From Lindgomyces ingoldianus (taxonomy: Eukaryota > Ascomycota > Dothideomycetes > Pleosporales > Lindgomycetaceae), in contig NW_022985163.1 in assembly GCF_010093535.1 (NCBI RefSeq), positions 798,001 to 862,000 on the forward strand: DNA of 64,000 nt, written 5' to 3'. Shown piece after piece: positions 33,876 through 44,452 of the stretch; position 1 is the stretch's first letter; every line of letters starts with the position of its first letter. The notes beneath the pieces are model-generated. The model did no database searches and had not been told where the DNA came from. It was given only the letters and a program-made list of their open reading frames with translations. The translations under genes and the position numbers were made by a program.

Positions 33876-36828
33876 GGGAAGCTTAAGCTTATAGTTGTCC
33901 TGTTAGGTTTATAAAACTTTATATAGTCCTATTCTTTTTTCTGCTAGCTTCTTAAAGAGTCTAAGTATTTTAAAGTTCTTAGTGTCTAAATACATGTAGT
34001 CTTCTAGGTAGATTTCTAGTCCTAGTTATTATAACTTATTTATGTATTATTTTATTATTTTCTAGCTAGATCTAGCTTTTATTACTAATTTTTTATGTAT
34101 ATTTTATAAATTTAATAACTAGTCTATTAATTCTTAGAGGTCTGTAGGCTAGCTTTCTTATAGTATAAAGTATAAGTTATAACTAAAATTAGCCTTATAT
34201 AGTGTTTTTTTATTAGTTATAGCTAATTCTACTGTGTTAATAGCTAGCTAGGCTATAAAAAGCTATTCTGCCTAATTATTTTAGGTGTAAAAGATGTACT
34301 TTTTTAAGTACTTCTCTACTTTAGCGTTTACTCTTTCTGTTTAACTATTTATTTATAGATAGTATACTATAGATAATTTATGTGTTATTCTAAAGTGTTT
34401 TATAGCTACTTTCTAAAATCTGCTAGTAAATAATTTGTCTTTATTAAAAATAATAATTTTAGAGTATCTATGTACTAAGACAACATTCTGTTTAAATTTA
34501 TAAATAAACTTTTTAGCTATAATAGTCTTCTTTAAAGGCTATATATATAGGTACTTAGTAGTTTTATTAAAAGTTCCTGTAATTATATTACACATTCTTT
34601 TATTTCTAGTTCTTTAGACAGAGGAAGTTCTATAATAAAGTCTACTATAACTATTATTTATAGCTGTTTTAGTGCTTTAATTAGTTAAAAGTATCTATAA
34701 ATCTTATGCCTTCATAGATTATTTTTATTGCAGGTGTTGCATTCTCTAAGCACCTTAGTGCATAGCTGCTTTACTTTTAGTATGTGTTATAGTATAGCAG
34801 CTTATAGCTTTTTCTAGAGGGTGCCTATACCTAGGTGTCTAAACATTAGGGATTTATAATATTTGCAGATTAAGTTTTTTTATCTTTACTTATTTACTAT
34901 AAGCATGCAGAGATCTTTTATAAGTTAGGGCTTATTATAAATCTATTTTTTATTAGTTTCTTTAAAAAAAGTAAATTTTTTAGTTTTTTTTTTTCTTTAT
35001 TAAAGTAATCTAGTCTTTAGCTAAGAGCGTTAGCCTATTAGTTCTATGCTTCTAGAACATGCTTAATAATATAGTTAAACTAAGCAAGCTCTATTACCTA
35101 TTTTATGTGCATAAGTAAGAGCTTTTTTATAGTTAGAAACATAACTAAGTTTACATAGTCTGTTATAATATAAAAAGGTTTTACTATTCTATGTAGTTCT
35201 GTAGCTTATACTCTTACTGCATTTAGTATTGCTTTTAACTCTTTGTTAGGTATGCTGTAGCTAGCTTTAGGTCCTAAGAACTTAGCAGAGTAGTACACTA
35301 CTAGGTGCTATTTCTTGTCCTCTTGTTTCTAGTAGAGTGTTGCTCTGCTAGCTTCTAAGAATGCGTCTGTATAGATCTTAGTGTCTAGGCGTAGGTTGTA
35401 CATTCTTAGCACTAGTTTAGATATTATAGCCTGTTTTAATGCTATAAACACCTTGTTTATTTATAAGGTCTAGATAAATTTTACTATAGCTCTTTCTTTA
35501 GTAGTAGTGTTTGTTAGGAGTGTAGCAATTTTTAAGTAGTTCTTAATTATTTACCTAACATAGCCTAATAGTCTAAGAAATCCTTTAACTTCCTTAACTG
35601 TTATAGGTTCTAGCTATTTAAGTACTTTTTATATCTTAGCTAAGTTAATTTTTATTTCTTTACTATTAATTATAAATTCTAAGTATTTTATTTTAGTAAT
35701 ATAAAATTTACATTTAAAAAGCTGCAGATAAAGCCTGTACTTCTTTAGCTTTTCTAAGACTTTTTATACCTTCTGTACATAGTCTTCTAGGCTATCCTTT
35801 AAGTAGATAAGAATGTTATCTAGATATACTAAAGTAAAGACATTAAGGTATAAGTTAAGAGCTATATTAATAATTTATTAAAATGTTACTAAAGTGTTTA
35901 TTAAACTAAACAGCATTACTAATAGCTTATAAAGTCTTTATAAAGTTTAGAATGCTGTAAGCTACTTATCTCTTTCTCTTATTTTTATCTTATTAAATCT
36001 GTCTTATATGTTAAACTTTATAAAGTACTAGGTTTCTTTTAGCTAGTTTATAATGTTTTATATAATTAGTAGAGAAAACTAGTCTTAAATTATGTTATTA
36101 TTTAAAGTTCTATAATTCTAATAGACTTAGATCTTTCTTTCTTTCTTTTTTACAAAGACTACTGCTAAGGCAATTAGGCTATAGCTTTCTTAAATATAGC
36201 CTTATACTAACATTTAGTTAATATATTCTTACAAGGCTTCTTTTTATATTCTTATTAGAGGGTAAAGCTTATAGGTTTTTAGATTATAGTTTTTTATTAA
36301 GTTAATAGCATAGTTCTAAGGTTAGTGTAGGGGTAATTTTTCTAGATTAGCAGGCGTCTTAAACATGTTTTAGTAATTCTTATACTTAATAGAGATACTA
36401 CTTTCTTCCTAAATTCTAAAAATTCTAACTTATTCTATATTCTTATTAGCTTTTATTTTTTTATAAAAAACTTTTTTTAGTTTTTTTATTATTATTTTTA
36501 TAGCTTACACTTTTAGTTTTTAGTAAAGAAACTTCTAGAGTTTCTGTTTCTTAGAGTAGTAGCTACTACTCTATTTTACTTATTTATAGACTAAACATAA
36601 ATTATTATAGCATGCTAACTAGGTTATACCTACATAGTCTTTAGAACCTTCTATAGTTATTATTCTTTAATTAATAGCAAGGTTATGTTTTTTAAGCTAG
36701 TTATATTCTAGAATTATGTTATATTTGCTTTTTAGTAGGAGTATACTTATAGATTTCTAATTTTTTATATTTAAAGTTCTAAAGTCTTTCTTATACATCT
36801 CTAGGTTAATCTATTTTTTACTATATTC

Positions 36829-37207
36829 TTGTTAGATATGCGCACCTACTGTCAAGACAGGAGGAACGTTTGACGAAAGCTGCTACATAGTACGAGCAAT
36901 AAGCTCGAACAGTATGTTGCTGCAAATTGCAGCAAGTTGCAGCATTTTGCAACAAATTGCAGCATGTTGCAGCAAATTGCAGCATTTTGCAACATTTTGC
37001 AGCATGTTGCAGCAAATTGCAGCATGTTGCAAGCTGGTCGCGCATAGGGACTCGGATCGGAAAAACAAAAGCCGAGCAACACGAGTAGAGCAGAAAAAGG
37101 ATCGATAAATAAACACCGATCAATACAATCAATCAATCATCCCATACATCATATCCAAACCCATCATTCATCTTAGGAAGCCTAGAAACAGTGCTTCAAT
37201 CTAACAA
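36829..37207. mobile_element. Young 379-bp MITE-like insertion, possible PIF/Harbinger type
   Basis: The segment has normal base composition inside RIPped Gypsy DNA. The ends TTGTTAGAT...ATCTAACAA are 9-bp inverted repeats, with a shared GCAC four bases further in. They are flanked by TTC on both sides (36,826-36,828 and 37,208-37,210). The homologous Gypsy B sequence near 17,820 is uninterrupted, showing this is an insertion. A 3-bp TSD suggests PIF/Harbinger, but the ends are short, so the class is uncertain. Reading frames on both strands come from the repeat array. Confidence 0.65.
36917..37036. repeat. Exact 10-bp tandem array, 12 units
   Basis: Twelve consecutive decamers of the form TTGCAGCAAA/TTGCAGCATG/TTGCAACATT run without any length change. 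All keep TTGCA at positions 1-5 except the first unit (TTGCT). The array is rich in CpA, the preferred RIP target, yet unmutated. Confidence 0.92.
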
Positions 37208-37899
37208 TTCTATTAAAAACGTGTTAGTAAGAGTTACCTTAAATAGTTTTTTTTATTTAAAATAAAATATTTTGTTTATCTACTTAGTCTTTGTCTATTA
37301 TAGTAAAGGTACATCTACTGTTAATAAGGGCTAGTCCTAACTGTCTCTTAAATATAAAGGTTGTAGTTAGACTATATCTTACTCTTTATTTTACAGCAAC
37401 TAGAGCTAATATATTATAAAGAACTTCTTTATTTTTTAAAGAGTAAAAGTTAATGTTTTATAAATTATTGTTAAACTTATTTCTTTTTTTTTTTATAAAT
37501 TTAGTGCTTTTTATTACAACAGTTAGCTGCTTTGCACTTATAATTCTCTACTAAGTAATAAAATATTAGATAGTCTTTTTTTCTTACTACTTTTTATTAA
37601 AAGTAATAAAACTTATAGTTATTTTTATTTTTATAGTCTAGCTATTTTTCTTATTTATAAAAGAGGGCTGTTTAATAAGTGTAGTAATTTATAGTTTTAC
37701 AGGCTAAAGCTGTCTCTTACTATAGGCATCTATTATAGTTCTTTTTCTATGTAGGCTACTAGCCTGCTTAATGCTTATTATCCTAGTGTCTAGTGCAATA
37801 CTGTTGTGTACACTAATACTAAGGATATAGACAATTATTAGGTCTATATAAGGTGTTAAAAGGGCTCTTTTAAGTCTACTAAAAGTACTCTCTTATTTA

Positions 37900-39780
37900 T
37901 ACTACCTGTACAGGGTGTCCCTTCTACTAGTAATTATTAGTGCTGTAGGCATTGCTTTTATAAAGTACACACTAGCTGTAGTTTTATTGCATTATAAAGG
38001 CTTTTCTACTAATTATAAGGCCTAGAAGCAGTGTCTTAGGTTTTCTAGGTACTAGCTTTAGGACTTTAAACCTAGCAGGTCTGCCTAGTCTTTCTAGTTT
38101 CTAGTCTTAGATTCTAATAAAGAACTACTATTATTTTTCTTTATTTATAATGTTATATTTAACTTTAGCTATCTACTATATTATGTTAAATATAAAGTAG
38201 TTATTACTAATATTTATCTAGTAAAGCATAACTATGCATTTATTAAAGTAGTTATGTTATAAACTACACTTTTAGCACTTGCACTTCTAGAACTGTCTAT
38301 AAAGCTCTCTTACTAAGGTGCTAAAGGTCTAGTTATAAAGAAAGAACTATTTCTCTTCCTTTTAAACATTTATAATGTATTTTTAGATTTAACTTTTTTT
38401 TTTATACTCTTTAAAAATTATAAGGTTCTGTAACACCTTATCTAAGCTGCTAAAGTTTTAGATAACTACCTTCTAATATGCTTTAAAGTAGTTTTTTAAA
38501 AAATAGTTTTTTTTATATTACTAGTAAAGTCTATTATTTAATATTTTTAATATTTTCTTTTTTATAAGGCTATATTTAGCAGTAATAGCTTTTACTATTA
38601 CAGTAGTATTTTTATTCTCCCTCTTTTAGAAGTTTAGGTAATTTTAACAGAAATGTTTTACTTTTCTATAGTTTAAGTAGGCCTTATTCTCTAACTACTT
38701 TTATTATTTCTTAGTTAGAGGTAGCTTATTACGTTCTAGAACTTAGTTTTTCTTAAAAAAGAGCTTTATATATACTTTATATAACTAAGGTCTATAAGTT
38801 TTTTATTATATTAAGAAAACTTTTTTTTCTAAAAATAAATTCTAGTTTTTAAAAAGTTTTTTTTTATTTATTTTTTTTTTACACTCTTTATAACAGTTGT
38901 TATAGGTTATTACTTACATAATAAAGTTTTTAAAAGTAGTTAGTTTATTATTATGTATAAATTTATCTTTTATTATGTTACTTAGCCTATTATAAAACAT
39001 ATAGTAGAGAGCTTTTTAGTCTATCTATCTGCAGATAGCTAATTACTCTCTAAAGCGTGCTACATAGTTCTAGGCTATACTGTTACTTTATTTTAAAGTG
39101 TCTAGTTTATTAGCTATAATTTTCTGTTTATTTATAGTCTTATAGATAGCTATTAGGGCGTTTTTAAAAGCTTTAATACTACTAAACACCTCTTTTATCT
39201 TAAAAGTAAGTGTTGTGCTATTAGCTTTAAAGTCTATCTAATTATCTATATATAGCTAGAACTAAATTATAAAGAAGCCTTTTAAGTGTAGTTCTATCTA
39301 AGATATTATTTCTGTATTAGTTTAAAATGCTTTTTTATTATATTACATGTAAAGGTAGCATCTAGTAAAGAAAAAGTAAAGGTCTTTTAGTAATTCTTTA
39401 AAAGGCTTTAAAAAAGCTAGTCTTAAAGTCTTTTTAGCTGTAATACTTATTCTCTTAGTTAAAAATATTCTAGAGTTTAGCTAGCTCTACTTGTAGTGCA
39501 TGTATCTAGTGCGCAGAGCTAGTAGCTTGTTAGAGATTTATTAGTAATAGTTAATTATTAAATTTTACTACTTTCTAGTAAAGGTTTTTAACTTCTTTTT
39601 AAAAGTTTACTAGTTTATTTATTTTATTACTAATCTACTAAAGTTTTTTAATGTTATCCTAGATTATATTAATCTGTTTTGCTAAAATAGCTTTACTTTA
39701 GGTAGGAACTTCTATAGATCCTAACAGGGCTGTGTAGGCTATGTTAGAATCTAAGTTATATTATGTAGTTATACTTTTTA
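37900..39780 (-). pseudogene. Gag region of Gypsy family D, broken
   Basis: It lies between the 5' LTR (right) and pol. The minus strand begins near 39,750 with an open stretch (IAYTALLGSIEVPT, then helical Lys/Asn/Leu-rich sequence), as expected for gag. No conserved motif survives. It is called from position and orientation. Confidence 0.45.
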
Positions 39781-39797
39781 AAGAAAAAAGTGTTTAA

Positions 39798-40387
39798 TAT
39801 TATAATTTTTACTTTATAAAAGCACTTAGGTTAATAATATTCCTAGAGAAGTAGTAGAATAGGTAGTAGAGGCTAACAGCAGGGTGTACAGTCCTACGTA
39901 AAGGCTATTAGGCTACTAGAGAAAAGAAGAGTAACTAGATTATAGTTTACCCTATGTGCAGCAGTATAGTGGCTAGGTTAAACAGTCTTATTAGATAAAG
40001 TTAAAGGTATATATAGTGTAAGATATATAAATAGTATTACAGCTCTTTAAAAAGCTAAATGCTACTTAGTCTATGTAAAAAATAAACTAAATGTTAAACA
40101 CCTCTTTTAAAGGTTATTTAGAGTTTGTACTATATATATGTCTAAAGAGTGCTAAGCATAAGTAGGACAAGTCTACACAAGCCTGCTAAGGAGAGCTCTA
40201 CAAGCTCTCTTAGGCTTGTTAGATTAATAGCCTGTTCTTCTATTAGACAACGCACTCCTCTATTACTGCAGGCAGCTGTGCTGCTCTCGTGCTTTCTGAC
40301 TAGTTCACAAGCGAGCCCTGCTCCAACCCGACTAGATTGTGGAGCACCACGGGTGGAGTTACGCTGGTCCAACCATAGACCGTAACA
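39798..40387 (-). repeat. 5' LTR of Gypsy D (right)
   Basis: 590 bp. The inner left part is saturated with RIP changes, while the outer right part, from about 40,180, is nearly clean. Open frames on both strands in the clean part are incidental. Confidence 0.9.
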
Positions 40388-40392
40388 GCTAT

Positions 40393-41283
40393 AGGCAGCA
40401 GCCTAAAACACAGAAAGTAAGAAAGATAAAAAGAAGGCTTTTAAAGCTATTTTAGAGTTTACTTAAAACCTAGCTCAGGTAGCGTAGGTTATAAAGAGTT
40501 AGAAGGCTAGTCTTTCTATAGCTAGTGTCTATGTAGCCTTATTCTACTAAAATACTGCGCTGCTTTATTAGGTTTTAGCCTTAAAAGCTTTAGTATTTAA
40601 CTTTTAAGTAAACATTACAGCGCTCTTAGGCAGCTAAGAATAAAGTAAAAAAGGTTTAAAAAAAGTCTAGAGAGAAAAGAAAAAAGAAGAGAGAAGAGAA
40701 AGAAAGGTAAAGAAGAAAGAAAAGAAGAGTCTAGAGGTGTCTAACAGCTTACTGTTAGACCTCCCTAGCGTAATGTCTATAGAGTTGTAATACTATTATA
40801 TATAACTATAAATTTACTTTTTACTTTTATACTTTATTATCTACTAAGTAATCTATGCCTTTTATACTAGCTTTAAAAGCCTTAATCTACTTATGTAAGG
40901 CCTTTAAAGGTTCTAGCTAATTTAAATGCTTATTATAAAAAGCCTTTAGTTTATAGAGAGAACTTATAAAATTTAAAGCCTTATACTAGACTAGATTAGA
41001 GTTGTGTTTTACTTATTTTACCTAGTACTTAAGCATTTTCTAGTAGAGCTTGCTAGCAAGTATTTTCTCTACTTTCTACTCCTCTACTCTATTAATAGTA
41101 ATTTTAGGGGGTTTTAGAGGTTCTTGTTCTAGAAGCAGATTCTAGGGGTCTTTATAGAGTATGTTTAGTGCAAAGACATTATGTATCTTTAACCCTAGAA
41201 GTAGCTCTAGGAGGTACAAGTTTCTAACTTATTTAAGTACCTTAAAGAGGCCTTCCTATTGTTTAGATAGTTTTCTGATATAA
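40393..41283 (-). pseudogene. C-terminal pol remnant of family A element (chromodomain-like)
   Basis: On the minus strand from about 41,200 the frame reads KIHNVFALNILYKDP, then EQEPLKPPKITINRVEE, KVEKILASKLY, KMLKYQVK*VKHNSNLV*Y and LYKLKAFYNKHLN. This is the end of a Gypsy polyprotein with its chromodomain-like module. The rest of gag-pol is missing. The left part contains a 70-bp purine-rich stretch (40,670-40,735). It is the only coding relic of the family A element. Confidence 0.75.
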
Positions 41284-41654
41284 TGTAACAGCACAGGCAA
41301 GACAATAGGTCTAAATGCGGTAAGAATCTACTTAGTGTAAGGCCGGGATAGCGCTTACGTGTAAGGCCGAGATGGTGCTTACGTGCGACGGGTATATATA
41401 CTATTCTGTACGCAATAATTAACGTTAGTTAATTATTTGCACCTTTTTAGTTGTATTAGCGTAGTGGTATAGAGCTCTGTCCTTATATAATAATTAACTA
41501 ACAACAAGGACAGTCGCGCGTTTAACCTACACCTCAGACAGCTTTGCCAGTTTTTAGACTGAAACGTGAGGCGGCCTCTTCTAGCGCCACGTTGTTGCTG
41601 CTGGGAGGTCTAGTGTATATAGCTTAGCTGGCGTGGGCTACTAAGCGTTGCGTC

Positions 41655-41904
41655 NNNNNNNNNNNNNNNNNNNNNNNNNNNNNNNNNNNNNNNNNNNNNN
41701 NNNNNNNNNNNNNNNNNNNNNNNNNNNNNNNNNNNNNNNNNNNNNNNNNNNNNNNNNNNNNNNNNNNNNNNNNNNNNNNNNNNNNNNNNNNNNNNNNNNN
41801 NNNNNNNNNNNNNNNNNNNNNNNNNNNNNNNNNNNNNNNNNNNNNNNNNNNNNNNNNNNNNNNNNNNNNNNNNNNNNNNNNNNNNNNNNNNNNNNNNNNN
41901 NNNN
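41655..41904. other. Assembly gap (250 N)
   Basis: 250 undetermined bases lie inside the TRIM copy. The round size suggests a placeholder of unknown true length. Apparent reading frames through it are meaningless. Confidence 0.99.
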
Positions 41905-42214
41905 TGTAACGGCGCAGGCAAGACAATGGGTCCGAATGCGGTATGAATCCACTCAGAGGCATATGGGAGTGCGTGGGGACTCAGAGACCTGGGAATACCA
42001 ATGACACCTATAGGCCTTGTACGTAGGATATCAGAAAACTACCGAGCTAGCTACGGGGCGAGGTGCGACTAAATACATGAGGGAATAGGGGTAACAGCAG
42101 GGGGCAGGGCAGAGTCGGGGCCAGGTCGAGTCAGGGTCGAGCCAGGGTCGGAGCCGATACGGGGACCCTTCGGATGGGTTCCGGGCGACCCGAGATGTAA
42201 CGAGAATCGTTACA
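41905..42214 (+). mobile_element. Young solo LTR of family A
   Basis: 310 bp from TGTAACGGCGCAGGCAAG to ATCGTTACA, GC-rich and free of RIP. It is about 20 bp longer than the 290-bp LTRs through a repeated GTCGAGTCAGGG-type unit. The right flanking pentamer is CGTAG; the left flank is in the gap, so a TSD cannot be checked, and a larger element collapsed into the gap cannot be excluded. Confidence 0.75.
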
Positions 42215-42485
42215 CGTAGTGGTACAGAGCTCCGTCCTTACACTTAGAGGCATATAGAAGTGCGTGGGGACTCTAAACCTAAGAATGCCATTAACACCTA
42301 TAGGCCTTGTATAAAAGGATATTAGAAAACTACTAAGCTAGCTACAGAGGCAAGGTGCGACTAAATACATGAGGGAATAGGGGTAACTGCAGGGGACTAG
42401 GTTAAGTCATGGTTGGGGCTGATACAGGGACCCTTCAGATAGGATCTAAGCGACCTAAGATAGAACAATTTGTAGAATTGTTACA

Positions 42486-44452
42486 GTTTCTTTAAGATTT
42501 TTATGTCTTATTTAAAAGCTTAAAGTGTGTCTAAGTAGTGTTGTTAGGAATGCATTAACGTACTTTATAGGCGAGTTGCTTACACACCTAAGTTGCTTAC
42601 TTTTACTAAGACCCTACTACACTACTTTTTCTACACTAATGTATTCTTAATAACACTACTTAAATGTGTTAAAAAAATGTTAAATGTAGCTTATGCTTTA
42701 AGCTTTTAAATAAAACATAACACTTTTTTAGTAACACGCTGCAGCTATCTATAAAGTCTTTTAAAAAATAATAACTAACACACTAGATAACCTTTTTAAG
42801 CTAATTATATAGCTAACTTATAAAAGCTAGATAATAATAAAAAGTAGGTAATTATTTAGCACATACTTAAGCTAAATACGCAAGGATTTCCCCCCTAGCT
42901 AGCAGCTATAGCTAATATAGCTAATTCTTTACACACTAAGTGTAATATAGGCTATATTAGCATAAACTAGCTTAATATATTTATTAAGTATTACTTAAAG
43001 CTTAAAGTAAAGTTTAAGTATAAGTATAACTATAAAAAAGCTTTTTATAAAAATTTTATAGTAATTTAAAGCTAGTTTAACTTTATAAAGAATATTAAAG
43101 CTAAGTATAGTATTTAAGATAATAACATGTATAACTTTAATAAAATAAGGTTTATAATAAGCTAGATATTTACTAGAGCAGTTATTATAAGTTTAGAGAG
43201 ATAAAGACAGCTAAAAGCAGTCTAGCTAGGTAACTAGAAGTAGATAACAGCTATTTAGAGCATTAATACTAAAAAGTAAGCTATTTTACTTTTTATTATT
43301 TTTTAAAGTAGTAACTACTTTTTAAACTAGTATAAAAAAATTTACTTTAAAATTAAGTTATTATAATCTTTAAGTACAGCTAGACTACTAATTAGCTTAG
43401 TCTAGACTAGTTAAAGCACTTTAACATATATATAAAGAAGTGTACTGTTAGTAGTTACTATCTACTAGTTATTAATAGCTATAAGAGCTATAACTTACTT
43501 TATTTTTAGTAATACTATAAAAATAATAAGATTATTACTAATTATATACTTTTTTACTTATTATACTTTTTATAGCTACTTAATATAGGTTATTTTACTT
43601 TTTTAAAAAAAGTGTATAAGTACTAAGCTAAAAACCTTATACATAACTAAATTACTTATATTATAAAAATAAAGTTTTTACTATGCTTTAAAGTAGCTTA
43701 TAATGCTATAATTACTTTTAGTAATATTTTAAAAAAGTTTTAAAGCGCTAAATTAGTTCTTTTTAACCTATAATAAGTTATAATAGGCTTTAATGTAAAG
43801 TTACGCACTCTATTACTACTACTACTTATATATAATAAGCCTTAGTAGTTGTAAACTCTAAGTAATACTTTAGAACTTAAGTTATAATTAATACTTATAA
43901 AAATAAAAATTTAAAAGCATATAAATAGTTTACTAACTTTTATAGTTAAAGTGTTTAAAAAAGTTTTAAAAAAGGTAGTAATAATTACGCATAAGCTAGT
44001 GTTAGTGTAATAAGAAATTACATAAAAAAAAGTAAATTAAAGTAAAAAAAACTTTAATAATTTAAAAAAGCTTATACTTAACAGCTTTAAAGAAGTTTAA
44101 AGCGCGTAGTAATAAAAAGAAGGTAAAGAAGCAGGTGTAAGCTAAAGTAAGTAAGCTATTCTAAAGGCGCTACAGACAGTGCAATTAGACTAGGCATAAC
44201 ACGCAAACATGTAAGTAAGAAGTAGAAGTAGTATCTAAATAATATTCTAGGCTGTACTGTACTATATAGTGCTAGAGCGGGTTGTTATAGGCTATAATAG
44301 AGTTTGTTAGGGTGGGGTCTTAGCAAAAGTAAGCGACTCAGGTGTGTGAGCAACTCGCCCATGAAGTACGTTAGTGTAAAAAAAGTAGTTTAGTAGAGTC
44401 TTAGCAAAAGTAAGTAACTTAGGTGTGTAAGCAACTTGCTTGTAAAGTACGT
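42486..44452 (-). mobile_element. Right arm of the outer Fot-like family 2 transposon
   Basis: 42,486-42,557 and 44,372-44,452 align with the right end of the complete family 2 element (33,360-33,542), ending in the TIR ...GTAAAGTACGT next to TA at 44,453. The arm is interrupted at GCATTA by another family 2 copy. Together with 21,347-21,984 it is the oldest layer of the nest. Confidence 0.8.
42558..44371 (+). mobile_element. Fot-like family 2 transposon, complete, inserted in its own family
   Basis: The 1,814-bp element with TIRs ACGTACTTTATAGGCG and ...CATGAAGTACGT is flanked by TA. The transposase is on the plus strand, with HTH region near 42,640-42,800, DDE core near 43,130-43,600 and zinc knuckle (C-x2-C-x4-H-x4-C) near 44,170. 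It is RIPped throughout, but its right TIR is nearly clean. Confidence 0.87.

Larger units (their letters stand above)
33900..37800 (-). pseudogene. Pol of Gypsy family D, broken
   Basis: The minus strand gives RT near 35,700-36,170 (a KKKK...LRL-like entry, then a region like LYLNVFTLVYLDNILIYLKD near 35,800). RNase H lies near 35,000-35,500 and integrase near 34,150-34,750. It parallels the family B pol at 15,100-17,900 segment by segment. RIP stops occur throughout, and an un-RIPped 379-bp insertion interrupts the protease/N-terminal part. Confidence 0.7.
30021..40387 (-). mobile_element. Gypsy family D retrotransposon, minus strand, RIP-degraded
   Basis: LTRs of 589-590 bp (30,021-30,609 and 39,798-40,387) begin TGTTACAATCC in the cleaner copy and end TGTAACA/CGTAACA. 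The TSD GCTAT lies at 30,016-30,020 and 40,388-40,392. On the minus strand a purine tract (AGAGAGAAGGGGCAGTG) abuts the left LTR, so that is the 3' LTR and the element runs right to left. Gag lies near 39,700-37,900 and pol near 37,800-33,900. It carries a hAT-like insertion (31,564-33,875) and an un-RIPped insertion (36,829-37,207). Its LTR start is shared with family B, so the two are related. Confidence 0.9.
41336..42242 (+). mobile_element. TRIM family 1, second copy, with a solo LTR and gap inside
   Basis: It is inserted in the right LTR of the family A element, with TSD CTTAG at 41,331-41,335 and 42,243-42,247. The 5' LTR (41,336-41,487) matches the 127-bp LTR of the copy at 6,362 but has its first 24 bp duplicated in tandem. 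The internal sequence is known to 41,654, then the gap begins. The 3' LTR end (CGTAGTGGTACAGAGCTCC...TTACA) is at 42,215-42,242, interrupted by a solo LTR. Confidence 0.85.
21985..42485 (-). mobile_element. Family A LTR element (2.15 kb native), expanded by insertions
   Basis: Both LTRs are exactly 290 bp when insertions are removed: 21,985-22,261 plus 29,332-29,344, and 41,284-41,335 plus 42,248-42,485. The TSD is GTTTC at 21,980-21,984 and 42,486-42,490. The native interior is about 1,567 bp (29,345-30,020 plus 40,393-41,283) and keeps only the C-terminal end of a minus-strand Gypsy pol, so it is a non-autonomous deletion form. A purine tract (AAAAAAAAGAGTAG on the minus strand, next to the left LTR) supports minus orientation. 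It sits inside the outer Fot family 2 element. Confidence 0.9.

Noticed and set aside
36821..37136. Several Cys/Leu-rich open frames on both strands
   Set aside because: They are produced by the 10-bp array, which lacks stops in most frames; both strands and all frames look alike.
41610..42004. Open frames crossing the N gap
   Set aside because: They consist mostly of undetermined bases inside a TRIM.
1..44452. CRISPR array, telomere or centromere-specific satellite
   Set aside because: No spaced direct repeats, no tandem TTAGGG and no satellite array are present; the composition is explained by RIPped transposons.
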